Part shown: one piece after another, positions 38,301 to 45,600 of the stretch | How the letters are laid out: each line of letters opens with the position of its first letter | How positions within the stretch are numbered: the first letter of the stretch is position 1 | Origin: Isoperla grammatica | Lineage: Eukaryota; Arthropoda; Insecta; Plecoptera; Perlodidae | NCBI GenBank assembly: GCA_945910005.1 | Contig: OX246744.1 | Location: 46,228,623 to 46,292,622, forward strand | Direction of reading: 5' to 3' | Length of the DNA stretch: 64,000 bases | Program-made: the position numbers and the translations under genes | The notes under the pieces: generated by a model | Told to the model about the DNA's origin: nothing | What the model saw: the letters and a program-made list of their open reading frames with translations, nothing else | The model's database searches: none

Positions 38301-40631
38301 CATTTAGTGTGTAGCAGGTAGTGGTTAGTGGTTAGTGGTTAGCAGGCGAAAATCAAGTTGGAACACACCCTGAGTAGATGAGTTTTAGTTTGACTGTTTT
38401 GAATGTCCACTTAGATGGAGGCGGACAAGTCAGACAACAACAACAACAACAACAACGGCTACGTCATCAGGAAGCGCGACCTGGGCGACCTGTCGTCGTG
38501 GGGCGACCGACGCGCGCGCGTCTACTACGACCGGCAGTACGCGCTGGACGACTTTGACGCGCGCGACAGCTTCCACGCGCGCGCGGTGCCGCGCTACGGC
38601 CAACCGACGCCCGATTCGTTCCACAAGTGGAACAAGCCCGGTGACATTCACAGCTTCAGCCGGATGCTGTTTAGGGACCTCGAGACGCATCCCACGGACA
38701 CCATCCAGGCCGGCTTCGACAACGAGGGTGGGTACTAGCTGTCACGTGACACGCGGGGGCGGGGCCATATCTGGGGGCGTGGCCAGCACACAGTGCGGCT
38801 TCCTTTAGTTTTATTTTATTTTATTTCCCCATGCGATTTGTACAGAGTACAAATATTGGTACAAACTACAAATATAAATAGGTCCTACTCTATTATACAT
38901 ACAAAATTATATAAGCCTTATATTAATTAAATATATACACATATACACAAATACTACACAAAACTACAAAAAACACATAGGCCTACAATCAGAAATAGCA
39001 GTAGGTCTAAGGATGTGTCAGAGAAACGGGAATTTAAGTTGTTAGCTGTTATCAAAGAGTTCTTTCAAAGTGTATAGTGGATTAGTTAAGAGGAATGTTT
39101 TTAGTCTGTATTTAAAGAGTGGAAGAGATGTAGGTTGGAATTCATAGTCGGCCCCTACACCTAGGGGCACCCATTGTTGCTATGGATTAGTTTTGTTTAT
39201 GGGAAATAACATGGAAACAACTGTTTCCTTGGTAACAATGGGCGCCCCTAGGTGTAGGGGCCGACTATGAATTCCAACCGTAGAGTTTCTTACTGATTGG
39301 GGAAGTTTGTTATAAATTTTATTGCAAAGGTGGTCCGGCCAACAGTCACTGCATATTGGACACACTATATTCTACTTTCAAACAATTCGCGATGCGCTTC
39401 CTAGCGGGAAAGCTTGTCCCTAGAGCCGAGGAGTGCTGACACTCCTTCTTCTCAAGTACAACTTGTTGCCGCCATGTTAGACCGTGACGTCATGATAATT
39501 CGTCCTTGAGATAGCGTTTGTGGTTTTATCTTTAGTAAATTCACTCGTCTATTTAATTCTAAACACTTATTTTATGAAATTTAAAAACCACACACGCTCG
39601 TTTTCTCGGTTACGTAAAGCACACATGATGACGTCATAATGGCCTCTGTGACGTCATGGCAACCTGCTACCGTCCGCCCACAAAGAGGGGTCAGCGGGGT
39701 GGACAGGTTTGCGTGCTTTGGTCATCCCGAGAGCTGGGCCGGCCGGCGGAAACCCACCCCAACGGTGCAGCTCGAGGGGGAGAAGCCAGACGAAATGCAG
39801 TCTACTTTCCCCTTTCCCCTTCGTTACGTTCTACATGTCCCTCCCTTTCCTTCAAACACTCACGTACTTCATGACCTAGTTGTCGAGTACCTCAATACAC
39901 AATAGTAGCAATAACAATAACAATAGCCTAAACATAATAGGAAAGAAATTAAAAAGGTATTGCACATCCTCCCATTCAGATTTTCGTGCCCATTACGTCT
40001 TACTTTTGTCCCTTTCCTCCAATCACCTCCTGACGTCAAGTGACGTCGGAGGGACAAGTAGGACGTAAAGGGAAAGGAAAGAGGACGTGGACTGCATTTC
40101 GTCTGGCTTCTCCCCCTCGACCTGTCCGGGTAGAAGCTCTCGGGATCACCAAAGCACGCAAACCTGCCGACCACGACAAGGTAGCAGTCTATGATAATAC
40201 TGATAACAATAACTTGTTCAGGTAACTACGTGAGCCCGATCGCGTTGGATCGCGTGCGCCGGCTCAGACAGGAGAAGCGTCGACGTCGGCGTCGCAGCGC
40301 GCGCGACGAGCTACGCGAGCGTCGCGCGCGTCGCGCCAACTTCCTGTTCCCCAAGGCCGACCCCATCGAGGAGTTCTTCGCGAACCGGCGCGCGCAGAGA
40401 GTTGAGGACGCCGTCAACGAGGACGACGACGAGTACGAGGGGGAGCGGAGTCGTCACAAGAGAGACAAGAGAGGGTCGCGCCGGCCGGTCCAGGCGGCGG
40501 TGGACAAGCGCGACGATAAGGGGTGGCCGGTGACGTCAGCCAACGGGGCGACGCGTAGAACTCCCGCGTTGGTGCGCGCGACGACCGCTGTGGCGCTGGC
40601 GCTCTTCAACCTAGCCCATCACGCCGCGTGA
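15398..40631 (+). CDS. Gene 1: large dibasic-rich repeat protein, five exons (5' end open)
   Basis: Join of 15398-20321, 35791-35945, 36799-37548, 38415-38727 and 40222-40631. The phases (1, 0, 0, 1) match at every junction and the total is 6,552 nt (2,183 residues plus TGA). Not recognised. The N-terminal 1,640 residues are nested tandem repeats. The rest is low-complexity, strongly charged sequence with many KR, RKR and RRRR sites, and the C-terminus ends in a short hydrophobic stretch (TTAVALALFNLAHH). I infer a secreted, convertase-processed or matrix-type proprotein, but no signal peptide is visible. The ATG at 15398 is only the first in-frame candidate and lies in repeat-like sequence, so upstream exons are likely. 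The exons are much more GC- and CpG-rich than their surroundings, which supports coding. A mineral- or matrix-associated acidic/basic protein is an alternative. Confidence 0.65.
15568..16430 (+). repeat. Coding minisatellite, QKRE units
   Basis: 18- to 24-bp units around CACAGAAGCGGGAGGCG encode PQKREA, PQKWEE, SQKREA and SPQKREL. K-R/K-W variation occurs by single substitutions. All units keep the frame. Because the unit lacks stop codons in other frames, long shadow frames occur on both strands. Confidence 0.9.
16747..17127 (+). repeat. Coding minisatellite, 42-bp units x9
   Basis: Nine 42-bp units encode the 14-residue motif DKMAAxEEGDFRRA. GCCGCCGCG and GCCGCCATG versions alternate, a two-unit higher-order pattern expected from unequal exchange of dimers. 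Confidence 0.9.
19518..20262 (+). repeat. Coding minisatellite, 147-bp units x5
   Basis: Five near-identical 147-bp units encode 49 residues from RRRRLLSLDDETKRA through DKMGSGADDGGSKMD to MQHS. Differences are few (AWF/ARF, NNDE/NDDE/NEDE, DRA/DRE), which indicates recent expansion or homogenisation. Each unit starts with an RRRR tetrabasic site. Confidence 0.92.
20322..20740. repeat. Intron start with foldback (MITE-like) sequence
   Basis: The first 420 bp of the giant intron contain inverted arms: ATAGCACAGGACCCAATT (about 20502) against AATTGGGTCCTGTGCTAT (about 20647), and AATGGAGTTGCCTAGCAACA (about 20592) against TTGCTAGGCAACTCCATT (about 20701). This is a palindromic non-autonomous element. 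The text TCTAGATCAATTCTGAAAATC at 20477-20497 recurs at 35984-36004, just beyond the other end of the satellite. Confidence 0.65.
20741..35787. repeat. 75-bp satellite array, about 200 copies, intronic
   Basis: Tandem units of 75 bp with the consensus pieces CTGTATGTGAGTCTAGAGAA, AAGATGTACCACTRCTATTC, YAATGTCTTGAGTCTTGTSC and TCCACGACACTAGCG. Recurrent variants include +2 bp (GTATACGTGAGT or GTATATGTGAGT), AGATGATCCAC for AGATGTACCAC, AAACATG for AAGATG, and truncated junction units with GGTCGTGGAG at about 21837 and 22267. Since 75 is divisible by 3, long stop-free frames appear on both strands. They are not considered genes. The array ends at the acceptor of exon B, and the last unit supplies TGCTATTCTAATGTCTTTGAAG. 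Confidence 0.97.
35791..35945 (+). CDS. Gene 1 exon B
   Basis: Acceptor TCTTTGAAG|GTAAGCG and donor GTCAAG|GTTAGT, phase 1 in and 0 out. Joining restores a GKRSADHQD sequence across the junction. The codons encode a polar stretch including NLKTQEGGDPGGSAKQLKAV. The exon abruptly replaces the satellite and is GC-rich. Confidence 0.7.
36048..36186. mobile_element. Small foldback (MITE-like) element
   Basis: GATTCTCTAAACC near the left end pairs loosely with AGAGATTCAAGG at the right. The inner arms CACCGGTTTCTGTCGTTACG and CATAACGACCAAAACCGGTG are clearly inverted, with GGCTGTGA/TCACAGCC at the centre. No coding capacity. Confidence 0.55.
36189..36259 (+). repeat. tRNA-like SINE head
   Basis: GGCCCTGGTCTAGTGGTTGG supplies a box A and GGGTTCGAATCC a box B at tRNA spacing, so this is a tRNA-derived SINE or a tRNA pseudogene. 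A complete acceptor stem and 3' mismatch-free fold were not found by eye. It lies in an intron and is followed by T-rich and then repeat sequence. Confidence 0.55.
36354..36592 (+). repeat. Dispersed repeat, copy 1 (also 60604-60838)
   Basis: Shares GCACTCAATAAATTCA, GTGTTCGC(G/A)CTGTCCAATC, GGTTATCGCTCACTCGTCGA and AAAGTCCCCCACTGAAAA with the copy downstream of the PI-PLC gene. Same orientation. Probably the body of a SINE whose head is the tRNA-like segment at 36189. Confidence 0.75.
36799..37548 (+). CDS. Gene 1 exon C
   Basis: 750 nt, phase 0 to 0, acceptor TATTTAAG|GTGGGG and donor AAACAG|GTAAAT. Encodes VGPQVAEVAKLIEQSRQKD, then basic clusters (APRKKAD, ERTKRSAHHRRQRGD) and an acidic/asparagine-rich tail with GRSALLHHLYKNQDAEEEL. 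No family was recognised. Confidence 0.7.
37976..38370. mobile_element. MITE with GGGTGTGTTCCAACTTGA ends
   Basis: Terminal inverted repeats: GGGTGTGTTCCAACTTGA at 37976 and TCAAGTTGGAACACACCC ending 38370. The flanks carry a 3-bp TGA duplication (37973-37975, 38371-38373). GGG-starting ends with a 3-bp duplication suggest PIF/Harbinger. The interior contains TAGTGGTTAGTGG iterations. Located in gene 1 intron 3. Confidence 0.75.
38415..38727 (+). CDS. Gene 1 exon D
   Basis: 313 nt, acceptor TGTCCACTTAG|ATGGAG, donor AACGAGG|GTGGGT, phase 0 to 1. Encodes MEADKSDN plus an (AAC)n asparagine run, IRKRDLGDLSSWGDRRARV, then an aromatic-rich segment (PDSFHKWNKPGDIHSFSRML) that is the least repetitive part of the protein and the best candidate for a folded or bioactive region. 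Confidence 0.7.
39133..39279. mobile_element. 147-bp palindromic MITE, copy 1
   Basis: Nearly perfect inverted arms GGTTGGAATTCATAGTCGGC and GCCGACTATGAATTCCAACC, flanked by a 3-bp GTA duplication (39130-39132, 39280-39282). A second 147-bp copy is at 55482-55628. In gene 1 intron 4. Confidence 0.85.
39653..40195. repeat. Long inverted repeat in gene 1 intron 4
   Basis: The left arm (about 39653-39862: CTGCTACCGTCC, AGGTTTGCGTGCTTTGGT, GAGGGGGAGAAGCCAGACGA) is matched in reverse complement by about 40030-40195 (TCGTCTGGCTTCTCCCCCTC, ACCAAAGCACGCAAACCT, AAGGTAGCAG). The arms run GAAATGCAGT(C)TAC into pyrimidine-rich sequence, also found once at 36605-36735. Transcripts could form a long hairpin. 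Probably two head-to-head copies of a retroelement 3' end. Confidence 0.75.
40222..40631 (+). CDS. Gene 1 exon E (terminal)
   Basis: Acceptor CTTGTTCAG|GTAACT, phase 1 in, stop TGA at 40629-40631. Encodes NYVSPIALDRVRRLRQEKRR, arginine-rich runs (EKRRRRRRSARDELRERRA), PKADPIEEFFANRRAQRVED, an acidic patch, HKRDKRGSRR and a hydrophobic C-terminus (VRATTAVALALFNLAHHAA). The tail could be a weak GPI or membrane signal, but it is short. Confidence 0.7.
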
Positions 40632-40687
40632 AGTGGCCGCCCCGCCCGCCCGTGTGTATCTACGTCACGGTGGGAGAATCTATACAG

Positions 40688-40950
40688 TAGCGACACTAGC
40701 GCGGCGTAGCGGTGATGGGTTAATTTTATTTACGTAATAAACACATTACAATATTTAATATCATTGAAACAAGTGGGAAAGCTTCAATTTCATGTTGAAG
40801 AAGCTTTCTGGCAATAAATGAGATATTAATGTAAAATAAATTGTAGGCTAGCAACCCATCCCAACCCAAGGAAGTTGTAGTAGTCTACTGTAGACCTGCG
40901 CGCGCAAGTGTCGAGTGTCGCTAGTGTATAGATTCTTGTACTGTGAGTGG
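40688..40950 (+). repeat. Dispersed repeat over gene 1 3' end (also 61662-61850)
   Basis: Shared pieces in the same order are GCGACACTAGCGC(G/A)GC, GTAGCGGTGATGGG, CGTAATAA, TTGTAGTAGT, GACCTGCGC and GATTCTT. The family is not identified. Confidence 0.6.
40736..40741 (+). terminator. Poly(A) signal of gene 1 (AATAAA)
   Basis: First AATAAA after the gene 1 stop, 105 bp downstream. It lies inside a dispersed repeat (40688-40950) whose second copy near 61665 has AATAAT at the matching place. Confidence 0.55.
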
Positions 40951-41537
40951 TGCTGCGCCCCGTGCTAATATATGCAGACTGTACCACGCAACAGGCTGAT
41001 ATTATTTTGATACTCTTTACCGCAATCATAACGTCGCCTAGCTTAGACATGGAGTAACTCAAATTCAGTTCCATCTTGTGTTTATACTCACTGAGCGCGC
41101 ACGGCAATGAGTACAGAGAGTAAAAGTACCATGTCGTTTTGTACTGTTTATTGAATTTTGTATTGAAAATAAAATGAAGCCAAAAAAAATTGCTTTTGTT
41201 TTATGGTATGGGTATTCCTAATGAACACGCCCGGATGCAGAGGTGTGCCCTAGTTAAGGGATCCTTAGCGTTCCTATGGTCTTGTTTTGTTGATCTGTGC
41301 ATCCGGGCTGCTCATTTCGGCATAGGGTTAGAACAGAGGTGGCTGTATGACCTTTGACCTTATGGTTGATGACGCCAGTAAATACTTCACCTAGTTAGAG
41401 TACAAACTGATGGATTGGCATACTGCAATACGCAATACACATTGGATATACAATATACAGCAGGTTATTTGATGGATACACATTACTTACACATTACTTA
41501 CACATTACTTTGTATAACTAATATACAACCGACTAAT

Positions 41538-41679
41538 GCCCGGTTCCCATGTTTCTACGTCGGACGTTGGCCAATCGTAGCCATTTCCGCCAACGCTGGC
41601 ACTCCCCCTTTCGACGTTCGTCGGGAATACTACGGACAACGGTACGCCAATGTCCGACGTAAGGCCATGGGAACCGGGC
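41538..41679. mobile_element. Small MITE with GCCCGGTTCCCATG ends
   Basis: GCCCGGTTCCCATG (41538) and CATGGGAACCGGGC (ends 41679) are perfect inverted ends, with further inward pairing (CTACGTCGGACGTTGG against CCAATGTCCGACGTAAG). Flanks share AAT, a possible 3-bp target duplication. It lies between the two genes. Confidence 0.75.
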
Positions 41680-42591
41680 AATAGAAAGAATTGCACAGGA
41701 CACTTTTCCCTTATATATTTATTGTAGTACGTTCTTAAAAAAAAATGATATTAATTAAATTATCATTAAACGCAAATGTAGAGCGAGAAAAAATGTCTAC
41801 CCAAAATGAACAAACGCTAACACCCAGTTTACGTTACTCTCATCTTACAATCGTAAGACTACATTACCGACCAACCGACGGTCATTTTCCAAGTGTAAAC
41901 GCTGCACAGTTAGTAAATCAGTCCGTATAGGTCTACCAGAGTACACTTACGGCAGTTAGTATAGTTGCCATCTAAACTTTATCTAAAGAAATATACATAC
42001 AACTCAACTGTTTCGCCTAATACGTGACATATGAATTAAATCAAACCTGTTCCTACGCCAATTAAACAACAACGTAAAAGATAACCTCAATTATATACCA
42101 AGCTCCATCGTCCCGCCATTTGTATTTTTGTAATTGTGTTCAGTATTCCGTGGATCCGTGATGACTGTGTATGAACGCTGGTAGAGTTACGAACGTCAAG
42201 CACCCAGAACCTACCATCGTAACGATGACGGTAACGTAAACGAGTTGTAAGTATCGAGTACGTCGTTAAACAACAAACAATAATATTACAACTACAACTA
42301 CTACTAATACAATTCGGTATCAATCAATGTTCCTACGCGAACAACCTTCGCTGTTAAAGCGCCCTAGATCAATAATCTGATAACAAATGTTCCTATTGAT
42401 TGTACACATTTAAATACAGCTTTAGACTAATCTGAAACTGTGGAATTTCTGGTTAGGTACATTTTAGATTTAAGTTATCTTGCAAACAATAACCTTTGCC
42501 AAAACATGAATACCGATAACAAATAATAAGGATAGAATGTTATCTCGTGGGCTGTATTAGGAGACAGGCCAAAGTATTCTCATACGTGATT

Positions 42592-42667
42592 ATGTTTAAG
42601 TCAGCTGTAGTTGTGTTCGTAGCGGTGTCCCTCATTCACAGGAGTGACGCGACGGGGGTGGGTTATG
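42592..42667 (+). CDS. Gene 2 exon 1 (signal peptide)
   Basis: MFKSAVVVFVAVSLIHRSDA is a typical signal peptide, with cleavage plausible after SDA. The donor TATG|GTAAGT is a strong consensus in phase 1, which fits the acceptor phase of exon 2. The preceding sequence has no in-frame ATG nearby that would be preferred. Confidence 0.75.
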
Positions 42668-45600
42668 GTAAGTACAGTCAGCTCAGTGGTCAATTTGCCC
42701 CCCCCCCCCCCACCACCCTCCTACCCATGCAAGAGGTTAGAGAGATAATGAAGTGCAATTTTTTTAGTTTTCAGCACAGATTTGTAAGACTTTTATGTAA
42801 AAAAAAAAAAAAAAAAAAAACAGTTTTCCGTTAAAAAACATTGTTTTTTACTTCTCTTTTACTGATTTAACAGAAATAACTCTTGTATTATTAATTATTA
42901 TAGTGTATCAGTGCTTAATTGCTTAATTTCAGGGCGGACGCGTCCGACCACTTCTTTAATTGAAAAATCCCAACAAAAAAATCTTAAAAATCCTGTGGGA
43001 GTAATTTGCTCGAGTACGGCGGCTGTTTATGTGGTGAGGTTAGGCTAGGTTAGGATATGTTAGGTAAGGTTAGGTTAGGTTAGGTTTTTTCGGCAACTGT
43101 TTGTCGTAGAGCAAACCAGACCGTATCCCGCACTCGTTATTCTCTAACAAGGAACAAATTTGTTTGGGAGATATTCTGTCGGGAGTAGCTTACGGGAGTA
43201 ACTAGCGGGAATAACTTGCAGGATTAACTTGCGGGAGTAACTTGCGTGTGTAACTCGCGGGTGTAACTTGCGGGTTAACTTGCGGGAGTAGCATGTGGGT
43301 GTAACTTGCGGGAGTAACTTTCGGGAGTAACTTGCGGAAGTAACTTGCGGGAGTAGCTTGCGGGTGTAACTTGCGGGAGTAACTTGCGGGTGTAACTTGC
43401 GGGAGTAACATGTGGGTGTAACTTGCGGGAGTAACTTTCGGGAGTAACTTGGTACAGTAGCTTGCGGGAGTAACATGCGGGAGTGACTTGCGGGAGTAAC
43501 TTGCGGGAGTAGCTTGCGGGAGTGACTTGCGGGAGTAACTTGCGGGAGTAACTTGGTGGAGTAACTTGCGGGAATAACTTGTGGAAGTAGCTTGCGGGAG
43601 TAACTTGCGGGAGTAACTTACGGGAGTAACTTGCTCGGGCATATACTGCGGCCGTGTATGTGGCAAACAAGTGACAAGAAAAATGTATGTTTATTGCATA
43701 AAACGAGACATGACGCCCCTCGTCCCCCCCCCCTTCACCCCTCCAAGAGTTGCCATACGTCCCGCTTGCAGGACAGTCCTGATATTGAATTTTAGTTCCC
43801 GCGTCCAATGTTGCGACATCTAATTTACAATATCAGGTATCTGCAGCCCAAAACATGCTCAGTTATCAACAGCCAAGTAGTTCTCGTCAATGTTCCAATT
43901 CATTTTGGTGGTTTCCTGGTTTTTGGTTTACATCTCCTCACTAGAGAAGTGACGTCACTCTGACTGTACGTCACATATTGTCAGAATGTACCAAACATGA
44001 TGTGTTGAAAACACAATTAAAGCTTTCCCCGTTGTATGAAGAACTTTTGTCATACGAGAATTGTGATAAACTTTTAAAATTACTTGTCCGCACACAGTTT
44101 TTCCAACAATTTTAAATACAACCAATTATAAATATAAAATAATATAAATTAAATTCATATAAAATTAAAACATAATTACTACTTTCATAGTTACTTGATT
44201 ACTTAGCTTGCAAAACACTATCTTGGTGGCGCAAAATGACCTAACTGGTTGAAGCGCCCTTAAACCCAATAAATTCAAAATTCAAAAAATAAATTCAAAT
44301 TGGTTTACAAAAACGACGATATTTCGGTTCCATTCAGTCCGGTATTTTTTTCCGAAACGCCCAGAAAGCACTCTAAAAGCCCGATTTAAACATTTTCTCC
44401 TGCGGTGCTATTGTTGGGGTCACCGCCCCTACCTAACCAAACCCCCCGTGCTTTCTTTGTCCCGATAAGATATCTCCCCGAGTGTCAAACCTGGCAACCC
44501 CCCTCCCCCCCCCCCCCTCCGATGAAGAAGATTGGCGAACGTCCGCCCACTTATTATTTTAGAATTTAAGCTTTAGTGGTACTTGTTCGCTTAGCCAATA
44601 AGTAATCAGATTTAGATGTTATGACTTACGAATCGCTATAATTTGACGTGTACAAATAAAAAGTACCGTATTAAAAAAGTACCGGTACGGCGCCCCGGCT
44701 CACTTTCATCACCGGGTCAGTATACATCTCTAACATGATATTTACAACATTGCTGCGAGATGGTAAAACTTCTCACTTTTTTGGAACAAATCTGATGCCT
44801 CAATATGAATTCCAACCTAGTAGCAAGCAGTGTGCAGGGGTCTCCAAACTCCGTGTCATAATACAGATAGTTTAACACATCAAAGGGTGGTTGAGTTCGC
44901 GTGTAAGACCCCCCCCCCCCCCCCCCCCCCGCCCCACTAACAACTACTGATAATGGCAAGTAATTATGGCAAATACCAAGGGTGGAAGTATTGAGAACTC
45001 AAACTAACACATAGATAGCGCTGCTAAGCAACCTCCTTGTAGCACCATAATATGGTCGCATTTGTTTATCTACAACAATGACTGTGTATATGACAATATG
45101 GCCGCCAACAATGTCCGTGGCGTCACGTAAAGATCAATAATAATTGACAGCAAAACTCCTCCTCACAAGAGTTTATTTTCTTGTCACCCGAATGCATCTA
45201 TCTAGTCCCCCCCTCCTACGTCACTGCTGATGGCCGTGCTAAGGATATATATGTATTGCGCCATGCAGGTCTCCTCAACAAGACTAAAGGATGCTGGGAT
45301 CTGGGCGTGACGCTGCAGGTGTCCTCTCTAGTGACGTCACCAACACCTCGGCAGCTGGAAGTGTCTTGGTTCAACGCCCGCCCGCTAGAGGGGGACTACG
45401 TGGGACTCTATTATCACGATCCACTGGAGTGAGTCAAAACAAATAAATAAATAATAATTAGTGTGACTCAATCGCAGCAATTGCCTTATTTCTGAGGAGA
45501 ACCTCGGAAAAAGCCTCCAGCGAGGATTGCTGGTAGCGGGTATCGAACTGGCGACCTCCCGAATGAGAGCCTCGTGTGCTACGCACTGAGCCATCGCTAT

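Noticed and set aside
43144..43808. Minus-strand frames rich in SYSRKLLPQVTPA
   Set aside because: Period-15 minisatellite translation; no start, splice or family support.
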